64,000 nucleotides of DNA from NCBI GenBank assembly GCA_949317995.1, contig OX439049.1, positions 14,756,395 through 14,820,394 of the forward strand, in the 5' to 3' direction. Positions 31,698 to 43,200 of this stretch are shown here, piece after piece (the stretch's first letter is position 1; every line of letters begins with the position of its first letter). The position numbers and the translations under genes were made by a program. The DNA is from Acholoe squamosa. Lineage: Eukaryota; Annelida; Polychaeta; Phyllodocida; Polynoidae. The notes under the pieces were generated by a model, which made no database searches, had not been told where the DNA came from, and saw only the letters and a list, made by a program, of their open reading frames with translations.

Positions 31698-32534
31698 GAC
31701 ATAATATGTCTATGTGAAACCTGGCTGAAGCCTGCCTCACCAGATGGCCTGATTAATAGAGAGGATAGGTTACTGTATAGGAATGATAGAATTGGTAAAA
31801 ATTGTGGAGGAGTTGGCCTAAGTGTGAAGGCTGGCCTAGGGCAGTATATTAGAGTTGTAAATGACTTTACCATACAGACCATCGATTATGAAAGTATTGC
31901 AATTATGTTAAACCTTCCTGGTGAAAAGGATTTATTGATTGTCTCTATCTATAGAATCCCAAATACAAATGTACCAAATTTTATTAATTTCTTATGATCC
32001 ATCTCTGGTTACGAATATAACAACAATCATGGTAGGCATGAGACTTGGATCTTAGGTGATATTAATCTCAATATGTATGATGAAAATGATGCAGGGTGTG
32101 AAAGTTTCAGAAATGTGTGCAAGGATATTGGATGGAAAATGCTAATTAATGAGGTGACGAGACCATTTAGTGGTACTTGTATTGATAACATAATTACAAA
32201 TAGCTTAGATGTAACTAATGCAAGTACGGTCTCTGCCCTCATTTCTGATCACCTCCCAGTTTTTGGTTGTAGAGGACATGAGAATATCAGTTATGTTAGC
32301 ATTAAGTATAGAGGAAGAGATTATAGAAACTTTAATGAAGACAGATTTAGAGATTTTTTAGAATCATGTGACTGGAAACCCTATTATAATATTACTGATG
32401 ATCCTGATATATTATGGGATATGTTATTGACTCCGGTAATTGAGTATTTGGACACTTTTCACCCTCATGTTGAACGATACATTAAAAAAAAGAAAAGTAG
32501 GAGATCATGGATTGATGATGAAGTTATGGATTAA
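31698..32534 (+). pseudogene. LINE ORF2 endonuclease domain
   Basis: Frame 0 reads DIICLCETWL at its start, TWILGDINLNM in the middle (the GDxN motif) and SALISDHLPVFG at the end (the SDH motif), the landmarks of an apurinic/apyrimidinic-type endonuclease that nicks the target. A TGA at 31995-31997 interrupts it; the frame ends at a TAA (32532-32534). The preceding metal-site region is short, so the N-terminus is partly missing. Confidence 0.8.
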
Positions 32535-34474
32535 GTATTTAAAAGGGAAGGATGGTTACGTCTCTATAGTGCCAATAAAAGTGTTCAGGAAAAGCAAGCC
32601 ATAAAGGATTGTCGAAGAAAAATTAGAAAGAAAATTAAAGCAAATCAGATTGGTGGTGTCATGCAAGAGTTGCAAGTAAGTTATGGTAATCCCAAAAAAT
32701 TCAGGAAACACATAAATAACTTGTTAAAAATTCGAATTCTATTGTGTATCCAGACATGAGACATCATATAACTGGTGCTGATGCAACTTCTGATGATGTT
32801 TGTGAATATGTAAATGACTATTTTTGTAATATTGGTAAGGATCTGCATATTGCTGCTGTTGGAACTGATCAATATCTTGTGGATAATAATCTAGATATAG
32901 ATGAACTATTGGCAAATGAAAACTTCTTAAATCAGAATATTAAGGTTAATAAGTGGGATGTCCATTTTGCTCTAAAAGAAATTGATAAAAATAAGTCATC
33001 AGGCATAGATGGAATAAGGGGAGATATATTACATTGTGCATTATTGTTGTTGATAAATCAATTCACTCATCTGATACAAATTAGTTTGGAAAGGGGTATT
33101 TTTCCAAAATGTTGGGCAATGGCAGTTCTAAGACCATTACCTAAGGATGGGGATTTGGCAATGGTAAAAAATTGGCGACCCATATCAATACTACCAATGC
33201 CGTCTAAAGTCATTGAGAAAATTATGTATTATTACTTATGTGAAAGTATGAAGAAAAATGGTACTTTTTGTGAAAACCAATATGGTTACAAAAAAGGGAC
33301 AGGTACTGGTGATGCCACTTTTGACTTTGTTAATGAGCTTTATGAATGTAGAAACAATGGTCTGATAACAGGGGCTCTATTTATAGACTTCACTAAAGCA
33401 TTTGACAGTGTATTACATTCAAAATTGCTAATTAAACTCAGTAAACTTGGTTTAAGTAAATCTAATTTTCTATGGTTTAAAAGTTACCTGGAAAATTGAA
33501 AACAACGAACTAGCTATGGTAATAAATTGTCCTCAAACCAAGATATTGATTACAGTGTCCCTCAAGGATCAGTTTTAGGTCCCCTGTTGTTTGTCCTATA
33601 TATTGATGATGTTGTTAAGGTCTTAAAAAAATGCAAGATTAAACTGTATGCTGATGACATTGTGATTTATAGTTCTAACAAAGATGTAGACTTGGTTAAT
33701 GAGAATTTGAATGAAGATGTAATTAACTTTAAGCATTGGGTTATCGAAAACAGACTAACAGTAAATCCAACTAAAGAAAAATTTATGTGGTTTTGTAGTG
33801 CTCATAAATTAAAAAGATGTCCGGATTCTACTATAGACTTCAATGGCAGCACTGTGCAAACTGTCACCTTCTTTCCATATCTAGGTGTACATATTGACAG
33901 TAAACTTAGTTTTGATAAACAGATTAAAATTATTAAAACAAATGTATGCAATAAACTATTTAGGTTTGCTAAGTAAAGAAAGTTTTTAACACAAGAGCAA
34001 AGTGTAAAGATATACTGTTGTACAATCAGACCAATTATAGAATATTGTTCATTTATAAGTACTAGTTGTAATGAGGGTGGTCTTGCGGCATTACAACGAC
34101 TGCAAAATAGAGGTCTTAGAGTTTGTCTGAAATGCAATATTAGACGGTATAGTGTGAAGAAGTTGCATGAAATTTGTAAGGTTCCAGTGTTAGAGAAAAG
34201 ATTTGACATGCTATTATTATGCTTAATGTATAAGAAATCAAAGACTGTGTTAAATAGACCACAATCTTATAATACAAGGTCTCAAAAGAAGATTGTTTTT
34301 GAACTACCTAGGGTTATTACTAGACACTATAAAAGATCGCCATGGTACAGAGGGGTGGCTCTCTGGAATACTCTACCTGAGGAGATTCAGAAAGCTACAA
34401 CAAAGGTAAAATTCAAAGACGGTGTGATGAAGATAGAAAATATAAGGTTGAACCTGAAATTTGGTTATAATTGA
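32535..34474 (+). pseudogene. LINE ORF2 reverse transcriptase domain
   Basis: After a frame change near 32730 one frame runs to 34474, broken by TGA 33497-33499 and TAA 33974-33976. RT landmarks are NKSSGIDGI, NWRPISILPMPSKVIEKI, GALFIDFTKAFDSV, SVPQGSVLGPLLF and KLYADDIVIYSS, followed by FPYLGVHID and a C-terminal region ending RSPWYRGVALWNTLPEEI. This is the polymerase for target-primed reverse transcription in jockey/CR1-group LINEs. Only three stops or shifts over 650 residues imply a fairly young copy. Confidence 0.9.
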
Positions 34475-34972
34475 TAATGAGAAGCAGGTGTGGAAACTGC
34501 GCCGCTTCATATTCATATTCACATTCCTATCATTTTTCATGTTTACATCCATATTGATATTGCTGATGTTCCCATATGCATATAACAGCATATACTACCA
34601 ACTCTAATTATCACTTATTTGAACTAAAGACAAGGTGTATTTAGCTGTAATCATGATGTACTGAAATAATGTGTAGACACACAAATCTCTATGTATGACA
34701 TATTATTTACTATCTATCTCTTTTTGCTTTTAATTTGTTTGTCTGTACTTTCTATGTTAATAACCTATTGAGTGAATATTGCCAGTCCCTATTTTTCCAT
34801 CTGCTGATTGTGTTCATATTGACATTTGTCAAGATCCATGAAGTTATTGTACTGTTTCATTTGTGACTTTCCTTTGAAAAATCAATAAAACTTGGTCTGC
34901 TCTATAGCATTATTTAAATGAACATAGCAGTTCATTAATGCAATGAGCAAGTCCAAAAAAAAAAAAAAAAAA
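34475..34972 (+). other. LINE 3' untranslated region and poly(A)
   Basis: Non-coding AT-rich sequence following the RT stop, with CAATAAAAC near 34885 and a run of 18 A at about 34955-34972. The run marks the likely 3' end of the LINE. Confidence 0.6.
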
Positions 34973-36444
34973 TAGTGATAATGTTAGAGCTCTTTCTTTC
35001 TCCACCCCACAGGTGGTGCCACCACAGTCATCGACACACCACCAATTGACAATGTCAGAGGGCCCTGAGAGAGTCTGTTGCTAGGCCAGAAATTCTGCCC
35101 TTTGGCACGCGAGATGTACCGAGCGTGCTGAATGGCTAAAATCAATCACCCGAGACGGGATCTACACTCCTTGGGCCCTGGGGGAGGCACTAACTATTTA
35201 AGTGAAGCTGCCAAGACCACCCTCAACATTGAGGTTGGTATAATTCTACGAGAAGCAACAGGCCGTATTCAGCTAGCTATAGCCGAGCAACTACGCCGAC
35301 TAGCTGCCACTGATGAAGAAACCAGAAACACCCTGTTGGACATGGTTTCCAAATTATTATCACAAAAGGGTTCCCCTGATGGCCACTGCACCCAAGCAAA
35401 ACTCATGGAATTCTTAGACAAGGAACGTTAACAACTAGTAGAATAACTGAGCTGCCAACATGCCTAGTACCCAGGAACTGGCTGGCAGCACATTCCAAAG
35501 TGGCCCCAAGGTGGCTGGCCCATGTGCTTCAGCCCCCTCAACCCCCCCCCTATATCGGGAAATAATGTGATGACCAGGGCCCCCCAGAGTGTCCCCTCAT
35601 CCACCATAGCCCCACTGAACTCTACCACCACTACCCAGGGTGCACCCCCATCTAGGTTCACCAACCCTACTGTAGCATGGCCCAGGGCAAGAAGTTGACC
35701 CCAGGCCCAACCCAATGACCCAGCACCAGGTTGTTTATCCTGGGATGAACAGGCCCTGGATGACTGGCTCGACCCGGGATTTCCACCACTTAATGAAGGC
35801 ACACGCCCTGCCAGTAAATCCCCCCAACCCAAACCCCAGGGCAAAGGTAAGAAAAATAAGGGCAAAGGTAAAGGCAAAAAGGGCAATAACCCATCTAGAT
35901 CTAGATCCTCCCTCACCAATGAGCGCAGGGCCAGATCAGCCTCTCCACGTGCCCCGCAGGCGAGTTTTCAACAACCCTACGGCGCCCAAGGCACCAATGC
36001 CCAGGGCAGTTCAGGGGGTCTGTAGGCTGCCCCACATGACCGCTGGGGAAGGAACCAGAACCGGAACCAACAAAACCAGGAACCAGCCTGACCAGTTAAC
36101 ATGTCGGATCTGAGAAGAGCCATATGGCCTTAATGTAAACGATTTACCTCCAAGAACTTCCACTGCTGTTAAAGCTGTAGTGCTGGCAACCAATTGTTAC
36201 AATGACTCATCCACCCTTATTGTTGATACTCCTGAATGTTCAAAACAGGACTATGACTCTAGTTCAACAAATGTTATGATGTGTACACACAATGTCACTG
36301 CCAATAATTCTAACACTGATCCTAGTGGGCACATTCCAGCTTAAGACTATCTTTTTATGTCCTCAGATGCATTTTGGTTATATTGTCAGTAGACCGTTAT
36401 AGGTATTGTACTTATCATATTTATTTTTCACCTTGACTCTACCA
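34973..36444 (+). pseudogene. remnants of a retroelement ORF1-like gene
   Basis: 35132-35431 is a 99-codon ORF starting at ATG (TLNIEVGIILREATGRIQLA, probably helical). 35460 onward gives proline-rich, then KGKKNKGKGKGKKGNNP and SRSRSS basic coding sequence in changing frames up to about 36113; a C-run near 35530 is a likely slip site. Low complexity, basic and proline-rich makeup fits a retroelement ORF1 or Gag, possibly the 5' part of another LINE into which the gypsy element landed. Not recognised as any named family. 36126-36342 holds more open but featureless sequence. Confidence 0.35.
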
Positions 36445-37059
36445 TGTAACCCAGTGTCCGAGTCTACCCACAAGCCAAACCATACCAAAGACCAAAGGCT
36501 GGCGGCGTCAACTGCACTCAGTGACCCCGCCTCCTCCCACTGGAGGATACGCCGTCAATCACAAGCAGCTCGCTGCATGCTGGAAATTCCTAGCAGACAA
36601 TGTTTAGAAACAACTCCCCCTGCTGGAGGACATGCCCATTGATCATGAGCAGCTCACAGCATACCGGGAGTTCCCAGCAGCTATATTTAGAACCACACTG
36701 AACTCTGTGAACCCCAGTGCTATGTTTGGGATCCCCCCTACATACCTGCACTGGAGTTCCCCAGCTACTATATTTAGCTCACCTGATACTATTTTTAGGA
36801 TGAGCTGGGTGAGCAGCTCCTACTACAAATACCTGTGGAGGGAGCAGCTCACTCATCTTTCCACCTCCATACTTCATACCTCACACACTCACGTGAGACC
36901 AAGGCCCTTGGCTCAAGGGCTAGGCTTGGACACTGTTGGGCACCTTTATACTGTATCACCAACTATACCTCGTGGACTTCAATGAATAAAGTGGATATCA
37001 AACTGGATTCCTGATTCGTCTGTATTCATCCTTATTCATCATTTACGGACTCGTTGACA
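36445..37059 (+). repeat. putative 5' LTR
   Basis: The 615-bp segment begins TGTAACCCAG and ends GTTGACA, so it is bounded by TG..CA, and the next bases are a plausible primer-binding site. AATAAA at 36985-36990 would serve as the polyadenylation signal. Short repeats of AGCAGCT..TATATTTAG occur inside. With no second copy in the window, the left boundary is inferred only from the TG and the lack of coding sequence. Confidence 0.55.
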
Positions 37060-37060
37060 A

Positions 37061-37073
37061 TGGTGGAGAACCC
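37061..37073 (+). promoter_or_regulatory. putative primer-binding site
   Basis: TGGTGGAGAACCC lies one base after the LTR end. Primer-binding sites start TGG and pair with a tRNA 3' end; which tRNA primes here is not evident. Confidence 0.5.
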
Positions 37074-37110
37074 TCACGTATCATCCCACAGTTACCACCT
37101 CTCATGAGCC

Positions 37111-38814
37111 ATGGACAACAGTGAGACCCTACCAAAGGAGCCAGCCCCACAACGTATCCCTTCATCTCCAAACAGAGATCAGCAAGAAGCCACAAGTACA
37201 CAGTACACCACCCCGATAGACTCCTCGCCAGACGCGCTCCAGCTGGACCCAGTGCTGCCAGCCCATAGACGCACACATAAACAAACACCTGTGAGTTCAA
37301 ATACCTTACCCCTTTTATCTACTATAGTAGACACCAACACAGGTGCACCCACCAGTACACCAGCAGGAGCCCCACCACCAGGTTTAAACCTCACCCTACC
37401 TGGTTATTCACCCTCAGAATCACCACCCCTGAGATTAGGTGGTCTTCAAAGTACCACATACAGCACGCCTGAAGATCAATCACCTGGTTACCTCCACCTA
37501 GATAGCCATCTAGAGGAAAGATCCAATAGCCTGCAGGAAGCCCTGGAAGCTGCTGGATGGTCACCCTCACCCAGCAGTGACTCTGATCCACAGTGCGCAC
37601 CTGACCTAAGTTGGGACAACCTCACTGTACCAGACATCCAAGCCCACCCATCAGTAGCGGACAATTACTGGAGGAGCAGGCTAGACTCAGCAATCCACAG
37701 GTGGAGAGAAAACAGACTCAACACAGGACATGCACAGCAAATACCAACCGAAGCTACACCAAGCTACCAGTGTGGTGAGAGTCCCTCTGTTTTTCTAGAC
37801 AGGATAAACCGTATTTTAGAAGAGCAGTGGCAAGACAACTCCAATCTCACCAATTTGCAAAGGCCGCACCAAAACCCACAGCCTGATAGCAATCCACCTG
37901 AAGGAAACCCTAGGCCTTGCTACTCCTACTCTACCTCTGAGAAAGACAGGGCGACACCTCCAGCACCAAATTCATCCCTGAGCACGCCTCCAAGAGCCAG
38001 ATCCTTTGAAAGGCCATACCCCACCCATAGACCCAGGAGAAGGGTGCAATCATCCTCCCCTCAAAGGCCAAATACACCTGTATTCTACAGACTTCAAAGA
38101 AGCTTGGACTCTGCAGCTAGAAGGGGCGACCTCGTGGCCACCACTCCCATCCTACACGGAAGCAGTCACTTCCCCGCCCATTTACAGACAGAATCCACCT
38201 CTGAGGAAGACACAGAAGTAACCTTCCCCCACCTGCACAGAGCACCTGCCTACCCAAACATGGCCACCGCAGCTCCACCTCCAGAGTACAACCAGGATGA
38301 CATGACGAGGAACATAGTCAGAGAATGCACCCAGGCAGTCAATGACTCCCTCTCCAACCTATTAACAGGACAAATGAACTTATTGTCTGCTGAAATAAAA
38401 AGTATTGGAGACGACTCCTCCTGCCAACTGTCAAGAATAAATGACAGGTTGAATGACATGGACACTTGGAAATCGCACCTGGAGAATGACATTAGCCAAA
38501 TACAAAGAAGAGCAGCTCAGGACAACGCTGATGTACTGAGAAGGTCTGAAATAGCGTCAGCCAATCTGTCTGACAGAATCAACAGAAACATTGATGGAAT
38601 GAGATCTGAAATATTCAGGGCCATTGATAGGACAAGAACACCTACCCCCTTCAGGCCAACCTTCACAGGTTATGAGCACCTCTACCAGAATGCCGACATC
38701 ATTACCGGTAGGATACAGGCTCAGCCCCCCAAGCCTTTTCCAAAATACAGCCCGAACCATAGCAACAGGTGCCACGCCCACCCAACAAGGCGCGACACAT
38801 GCAGGATTTGGTAG
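37111..38814 (+). CDS. Gag N-terminal part, proline/serine-rich
   Basis: The ORF starts at an ATG 52 bases after the LTR and is open for 567 codons. The first 350 residues are rich in Pro, Ser and Thr with no known domain; a coiled-coil-like segment follows (VRECTQAVNDSLSNLLTGQM to about SDRINRNIDGM). By position it is the start of Gag, the structural polyprotein. The frame continues into the next ORF only after a shift in the 38624-38814 overlap; a run of six C near 38725 is a likely slip or mutation site. The long N-terminal extension is unusual for gypsy Gag. Confidence 0.65.
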   Translation: MDNSETLPKEPAPQRIPSSPNRDQQEATSTQYTTPIDSSPDALQLDPVLPAHRRTHKQTPVSSNTLPLLSTIVDTNTGAPTSTPAGAPPPGLNLTLPGYSPSESPPLRLGGLQSTTYSTPEDQSPGYLHLDSHLEERSNSLQEALEAAGWSPSPSSDSDPQCAPDLSWDNLTVPDIQAHPSVADNYWRSRLDSAIHRWRENRLNTGHAQQIPTEATPSYQCGESPSVFLDRINRILEEQWQDNSNLTNLQRPHQNPQPDSNPPEGNPRPCYSYSTSEKDRATPPAPNSSLSTPPRARSFERPYPTHRPRRRVQSSSPQRPNTPVFYRLQRSLDSAARRGDLVATTPILHGSSHFPAHLQTESTSEEDTEVTFPHLHRAPAYPNMATAAPPPEYNQDDMTRNIVRECTQAVNDSLSNLLTGQMNLLSAEIKSIGDDSSCQLSRINDRLNDMDTWKSHLENDISQIQRRAAQDNADVLRRSEIASANLSDRINRNIDGMRSEIFRAIDRTRTPTPFRPTFTGYEHLYQNADIITGRIQAQPPKPFPKYSPNHSNRCHAHPTRRDTCRIW

Positions 38815-40174
38815 TTCAGCCACAACCCACCAGATGGCGCCCTCTACCACTCATCCATCACCGGTAGCCGCCACATCACTTTCAGGCAGTGTTTACAACC
38901 ATGTATACATACCCCACCAGGCACACACGCCCTACAACAACCCTATACCAATGTATGGTTTGTTTACAAACACTCCACCTGCCCAAGCAGCTGCCCACCA
39001 GCCTGCAGCTCAGTCCACACCAATGATACCAAATCTAGGACAATCCAATTTCTCCGCTCCTACTGGATACAGGAGTTTTGAACCCGAGCGACTCACATCT
39101 GCTCAATTAAGCTGTTTTAACAAGCCAGAACCCTTTGACAAGCCCTCGCCCTACAGGTCTGCAGCCAAATTCCTGGCAGAATTCAAATTCTATATAAGAA
39201 ATGCATACCCCCGCAGCCCAACAATGCATGCATCCTGTATGTACACCTTTTTAAAGGGCAGAGCAGCACAATGGTTTTTCACAAACATTTTTGACAAACC
39301 AATCATGTATGACACTGAGGCAGTCTATACCGCCTTTCTCAACAGATTCTACCAGCCTGACCCTGCCATAATAATCAAAGGATATAGAAACAGAAAGCAG
39401 CAACCCAAAGAGACTGTGGAGGAATACATAGCAGATATGACCTTATTGCTATCCAACAGCAACCTGGATGAATCTGTACAAGTGGACTATCTCATAAATG
39501 GCCTCAAAGATGAAATAAAAAATGTTGTACTCTCAGACAGCCCCAAAAGCATTAGGGAAGCCGAGACTGCAGCATTAAAACAAGAATTGATCATGGAAGC
39601 AGCCAAAGCAGCCCATGCCTCAAACCAATCTTCAGACTTGTGCGCCATGAACTATAATAACTACAATGGGCAAAGGAACAACAACAACAACAACAATAAC
39701 AGATCCAGGAAGGACCAGTACAATAACAACAGTTATAACAACAAGCCCCCTGGAAATGGCAATAATAAGCAGTATGACGATAAACCTAAGTCAGGATACA
39801 ACAAAAATCAACAAATTTATAACAACTCCAGATCCGGCTCAAACAGCAGATCAGGCTCCAAGAACAGGTATCAGTCGCCAGGCAGGAGCAAATCTCAGGA
39901 AGGAAACAAAAGCAGGTCCAAATCCAGCGACACAAGAAATAACTTTGTTTTCATCCCTGTTGCCTCCACCCCCACCAACACCCGCCAGGTGTCCTTCCAG
40001 AAACTACTGGTCCCAGCAGATTTCCCAATCCCTGATGATTGGACCCAGCAACAAAAGAAGTCCAGGGACCCAACACCAGGCAGAAATGACAACAAAAAGA
40101 CAGGAGACAACCATCCTGACAACCAACCTCCTGATTCTGGACAAGGAGAACACTACAATGACAATATTGAATAG
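38624..40174 (+). CDS. Gag capsid/nucleocapsid-like part
   Basis: The middle (about 39170-39600) matches the Ty3/gypsy retrotransposon Gag pattern: FLKGRAAQWFF, AFLNRFYQPDPA and ETVEEYIADMTLLLSNSNLD, followed by DYLINGLKDEIKN. The C-terminal third is Asn-rich (NNNNNNNN near 39690), then rich in Ser/Arg, with no CCHC zinc knuckle, so RNA binding probably relies on basic residues. The frame ends at TAG 40172-40174 and pol continues in the same frame directly after. The first codon of this ORF is probably not a real start. Confidence 0.75.
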   Translation: MIGQEHLPPSGQPSQVMSTSTRMPTSLPVGYRLSPPSLFQNTARTIATGATPTQQGATHAGFGSSATTHQMAPSTTHPSPVAATSLSGSVYNHVYIPHQAHTPYNNPIPMYGLFTNTPPAQAAAHQPAAQSTPMIPNLGQSNFSAPTGYRSFEPERLTSAQLSCFNKPEPFDKPSPYRSAAKFLAEFKFYIRNAYPRSPTMHASCMYTFLKGRAAQWFFTNIFDKPIMYDTEAVYTAFLNRFYQPDPAIIIKGYRNRKQQPKETVEEYIADMTLLLSNSNLDESVQVDYLINGLKDEIKNVVLSDSPKSIREAETAALKQELIMEAAKAAHASNQSSDLCAMNYNNYNGQRNNNNNNNNRSRKDQYNNNSYNNKPPGNGNNKQYDDKPKSGYNKNQQIYNNSRSGSNSRSGSKNRYQSPGRSKSQEGNKSRSKSSDTRNNFVFIPVASTPTNTRQVSFQKLLVPADFPIPDDWTQQQKKSRDPTPGRNDNKKTGDNHPDNQPPDSGQGEHYNDNIE

Positions 40175-40219
40175 GACACAGGGGAGGGCCACCATGCATC
40201 TTACAGCCCCGCCCCCACC
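40172..40219 (+). promoter_or_regulatory. gag-pol UAG with possible readthrough structure
   Basis: Gag ends at UAG 40172-40174 and pol stays open in the same frame. Six bases later GGGGAGGGCC (40181-40190) can pair with GCCCCGCCCCC (about 40206-40216), leaving an A-G mismatch. A stop followed after a short spacer by a GC stem is the layout of gammaretroviral readthrough sites. This is inference from layout; a plain mutation is the alternative. Confidence 0.4.
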
Positions 40220-43200
40220 TTGGACAACAAAATTGGAACGTCCCCCACATGCCATATTTCACACATGAATGATGGAGCAGAATTAAATTCAGCAGAACAA
40301 CAGAACCACGACCCCCAGCCTGTGAATTGTGACGAAGACTCCTCATCAGACAGTGAGGACCTCTATGAGAACCAGAACAAGAGAATTTCCACCCTCCAAT
40401 TAAAAGTCGAGACCAGTAAGTATGGGCAGCAAGGTAAGACCTCTTACATTAATACTGAATTGACTAAAGGCGCAGTTAATGTTGATATCAATGGCAGTTC
40501 TTACAGAGCCCTTGTAGACTCTGGAGCCTCCCTTTCCTTTATCAGCCAGAAAATGGCAGATAAAATCATATCAACCCCCAATTTCAGACATGGTAGGAGA
40601 TCTCGCATGGTTATCCTACTAGCTGATAAATCCTCAGTTCAGGTCAACAATTCCATCACCATAACCTTCCTAATCAATAACACAGAGTTTAAAACAAGAC
40701 TACATGTTGTTCCAAAGCTAAATCACCCCATAATTCTTGGCGTAAATTTTATGACCAAATATAGGGCCAAAATTTCCTTTGGGACCAAGTCCCCTTCACC
40801 ACACTTCATAAGAGCAGCCAAAGGCCTAACCATGCCACCAAATTCTGAATCCACATTCAATGCAATCGTCATAGGACCTGATTCCTTAATAGGTAAAACA
40901 GGCATCACAGAAAATGTTGACACGACATTACCGGTACTAATCAAACACGCCCTTGTTGAACCAAGGTCAACAAGAAAAATCATACCGGTAACAGTGGCCA
41001 ACCCAAATGATTTTTCCATCAACATCAAAAAGCACATGAACCTAGGCATTTTTGCACTTAACAATCTAAACAAAGCCATTCCCATTGGAAAACTGAACAG
41101 CCAACACTCCCTTAACAGCATAATCTCTGACAAAGACATGCTCCCCATCAATTGTGGAAATGATCCCCTAGATCAGCTACCCAAAGGGGACAACCCTCTA
41201 AAATATACAATATGTGACAAGCTCACTGAGGCCCAAAAACAACAAATCAAAAACATTGTTGAATCAAATAGAGAGACTTTTGTATTAAATGAGAGTGCTA
41301 TAGGATTAAATGTTGAAAATGAGGTCAAATTAGAATTAATCCCTGATTTCAAACCCTGCAACAGACCATCCTATAGAATGTCACCCAAGAAAGAGATTTT
41401 CCAAAGAGAGCTGCTAGATAAACATTTGCAGCAAGGTGTCATTGAAGAATGCACCAAACCCTGTGAGTGGAACTCCCCAGCTTTCTTAGTACCCAAACCA
41501 CAGGGAGACAGGTCTGTGGCCTCAGGATGGAGAATAGTCGTGGACTATAGATGGGTTAACCAAAACCTAAAATCTTTTTCCTACTCCTTCCCCAGAGCAG
41601 ACGATCTCATGCAACAAGTTGGCAGAACAGGTGCTAAATATTTTTCCAAATTGGATGTATACAGCGCCTACCATCAAATTCCTCTAGCTAAAGAATCAAG
41701 GCCTTTAACAACCTTCTCTGCCAATGGCACAAGGTATATGGCCAAAGTGTTACCCATGGGTTTAAAAACTTCTGGTTTGTCATTCATGAATGTAATGGAA
41801 CAATTGCTCATGAAGTGCAAATACAGAAATGCAGTAGCCTATGTGGATGATGTGGCCATATACAGCCCCACATGGGAAAGACACCTGCAAGACCTAGATG
41901 AAGTGCTAAAACTTTTCATCAAAGGAAACATCAAATTAAAGTCAGAAAAATGTGAATTTGGCACCACCAAAATGGAATTCTGAGGTTTCACCTTAGATCA
42001 ACACGGCATCTCACCTTCCCCAGACAAAATCTCACCGGTTAAAACCTTCCCAGCACCTAAAAACATCCACGACCTTAGGTGTTTCAATGGAATGGCACAA
42101 TTCTATAAGAGATTCATTAGAGGTTTTGCCCATACAATGAAGCCCTTATATGAAGCCACAAAGGGTACCTTTAAATGGACCACTCAATGCCAAACAGCCT
42201 TTGAAAAAATCAAAGCATCAATTTGCACTGAGGCAATCCTAAAATTCCCAGACTATAACAAACCCTTTATCATCTTCACAGACTCCAGCAACTTCAGCTT
42301 AGGAGCAGTTATTACACAGGTAGATGAACATGGTTTTTATAGACCCATTGAATTCTCTGGGAGAGGTCTAACACCTCAGGAAACCAGATATGGAATAACT
42401 GACAAAGAGCTACTTGGGATAATCTTCGCTGTCAAAAAGTTCCACCATTATGTGGACGGCACTCACTTCAAAGTATATTCAGATCACACTGCCCTAGTCT
42501 CCCTCTTCAACAAAAAGGAAAATATCACCAATGGGAGATTGGCAAGATGGATAGATACTGTTATGTCCTATGATTTTGAAGTGAAATACCTACAAGGTAG
42601 AGCCAATCTAGTGGCAGATTGCCTGTCCAGGAGAAAATATCCCCCTGGCTCTGATGATCCAATACCAATTAGATCACAAGGAAAAATTATCCTCCCACCA
42701 AAGAAGGTACAATTTTCAGATATATCCATAACAAAAGTTTTCAGATCAGATGATCCAATTCCCAATAACCCCATCTGTTTGGGACCTCCTAGATCAATAT
42801 TAAAAGGAGGCAAAATTTGGGGAAGCACAAATAAACCACCAAAAGGCGTCATAGCAAGAAAAGGCACCCCGGAAAGGCAGCAAGGTGTGAATCCCAACCT
42901 GTGTGTACTCACTCGAGCTCAGTCTCAGTCCCAGGACGACACACCTCCAGCAGCCAGCCAATCAGCGCCCAGTAAAAAGACCCGCCCACTCAAGCCTAAG
43001 TGCAGCAGTCCTCGCCCCAGAGGCAGGCCCGCCAAATCTAGGTCACCTAGGGTCTCCATCAAAGCTGCAAACGCCAAGAGAGCTAAGCTCTCCCGCCGTG
43101 TGCTACCTCTAGCTGAAAGGGCAATTCAGGAAATCTGTAAACACCAATCCCTGACACCTTCTAGAGAGACACTAATTAAAAGCCAAAAAGAAGACCTTTT

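Larger units (their letters stand above)
31285..34972 (+). mobile_element. CR1/jockey-like LINE, decayed
   Basis: Remnants occur in the order ORF1 tail, apurinic endonuclease, reverse transcriptase, 3' untranslated region and an 18-base poly(A) ending at 34972. This order and the lack of LTRs define a non-LTR retrotransposon. The RT has the YADDIVIY active site. ORF2 is broken by several stops and at least one frame change, so this copy is dead. CAATAAAAC near 34885 may be the polyadenylation signal. I see no clear target-site duplication and the 5' end is uncertain. Confidence 0.85.
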
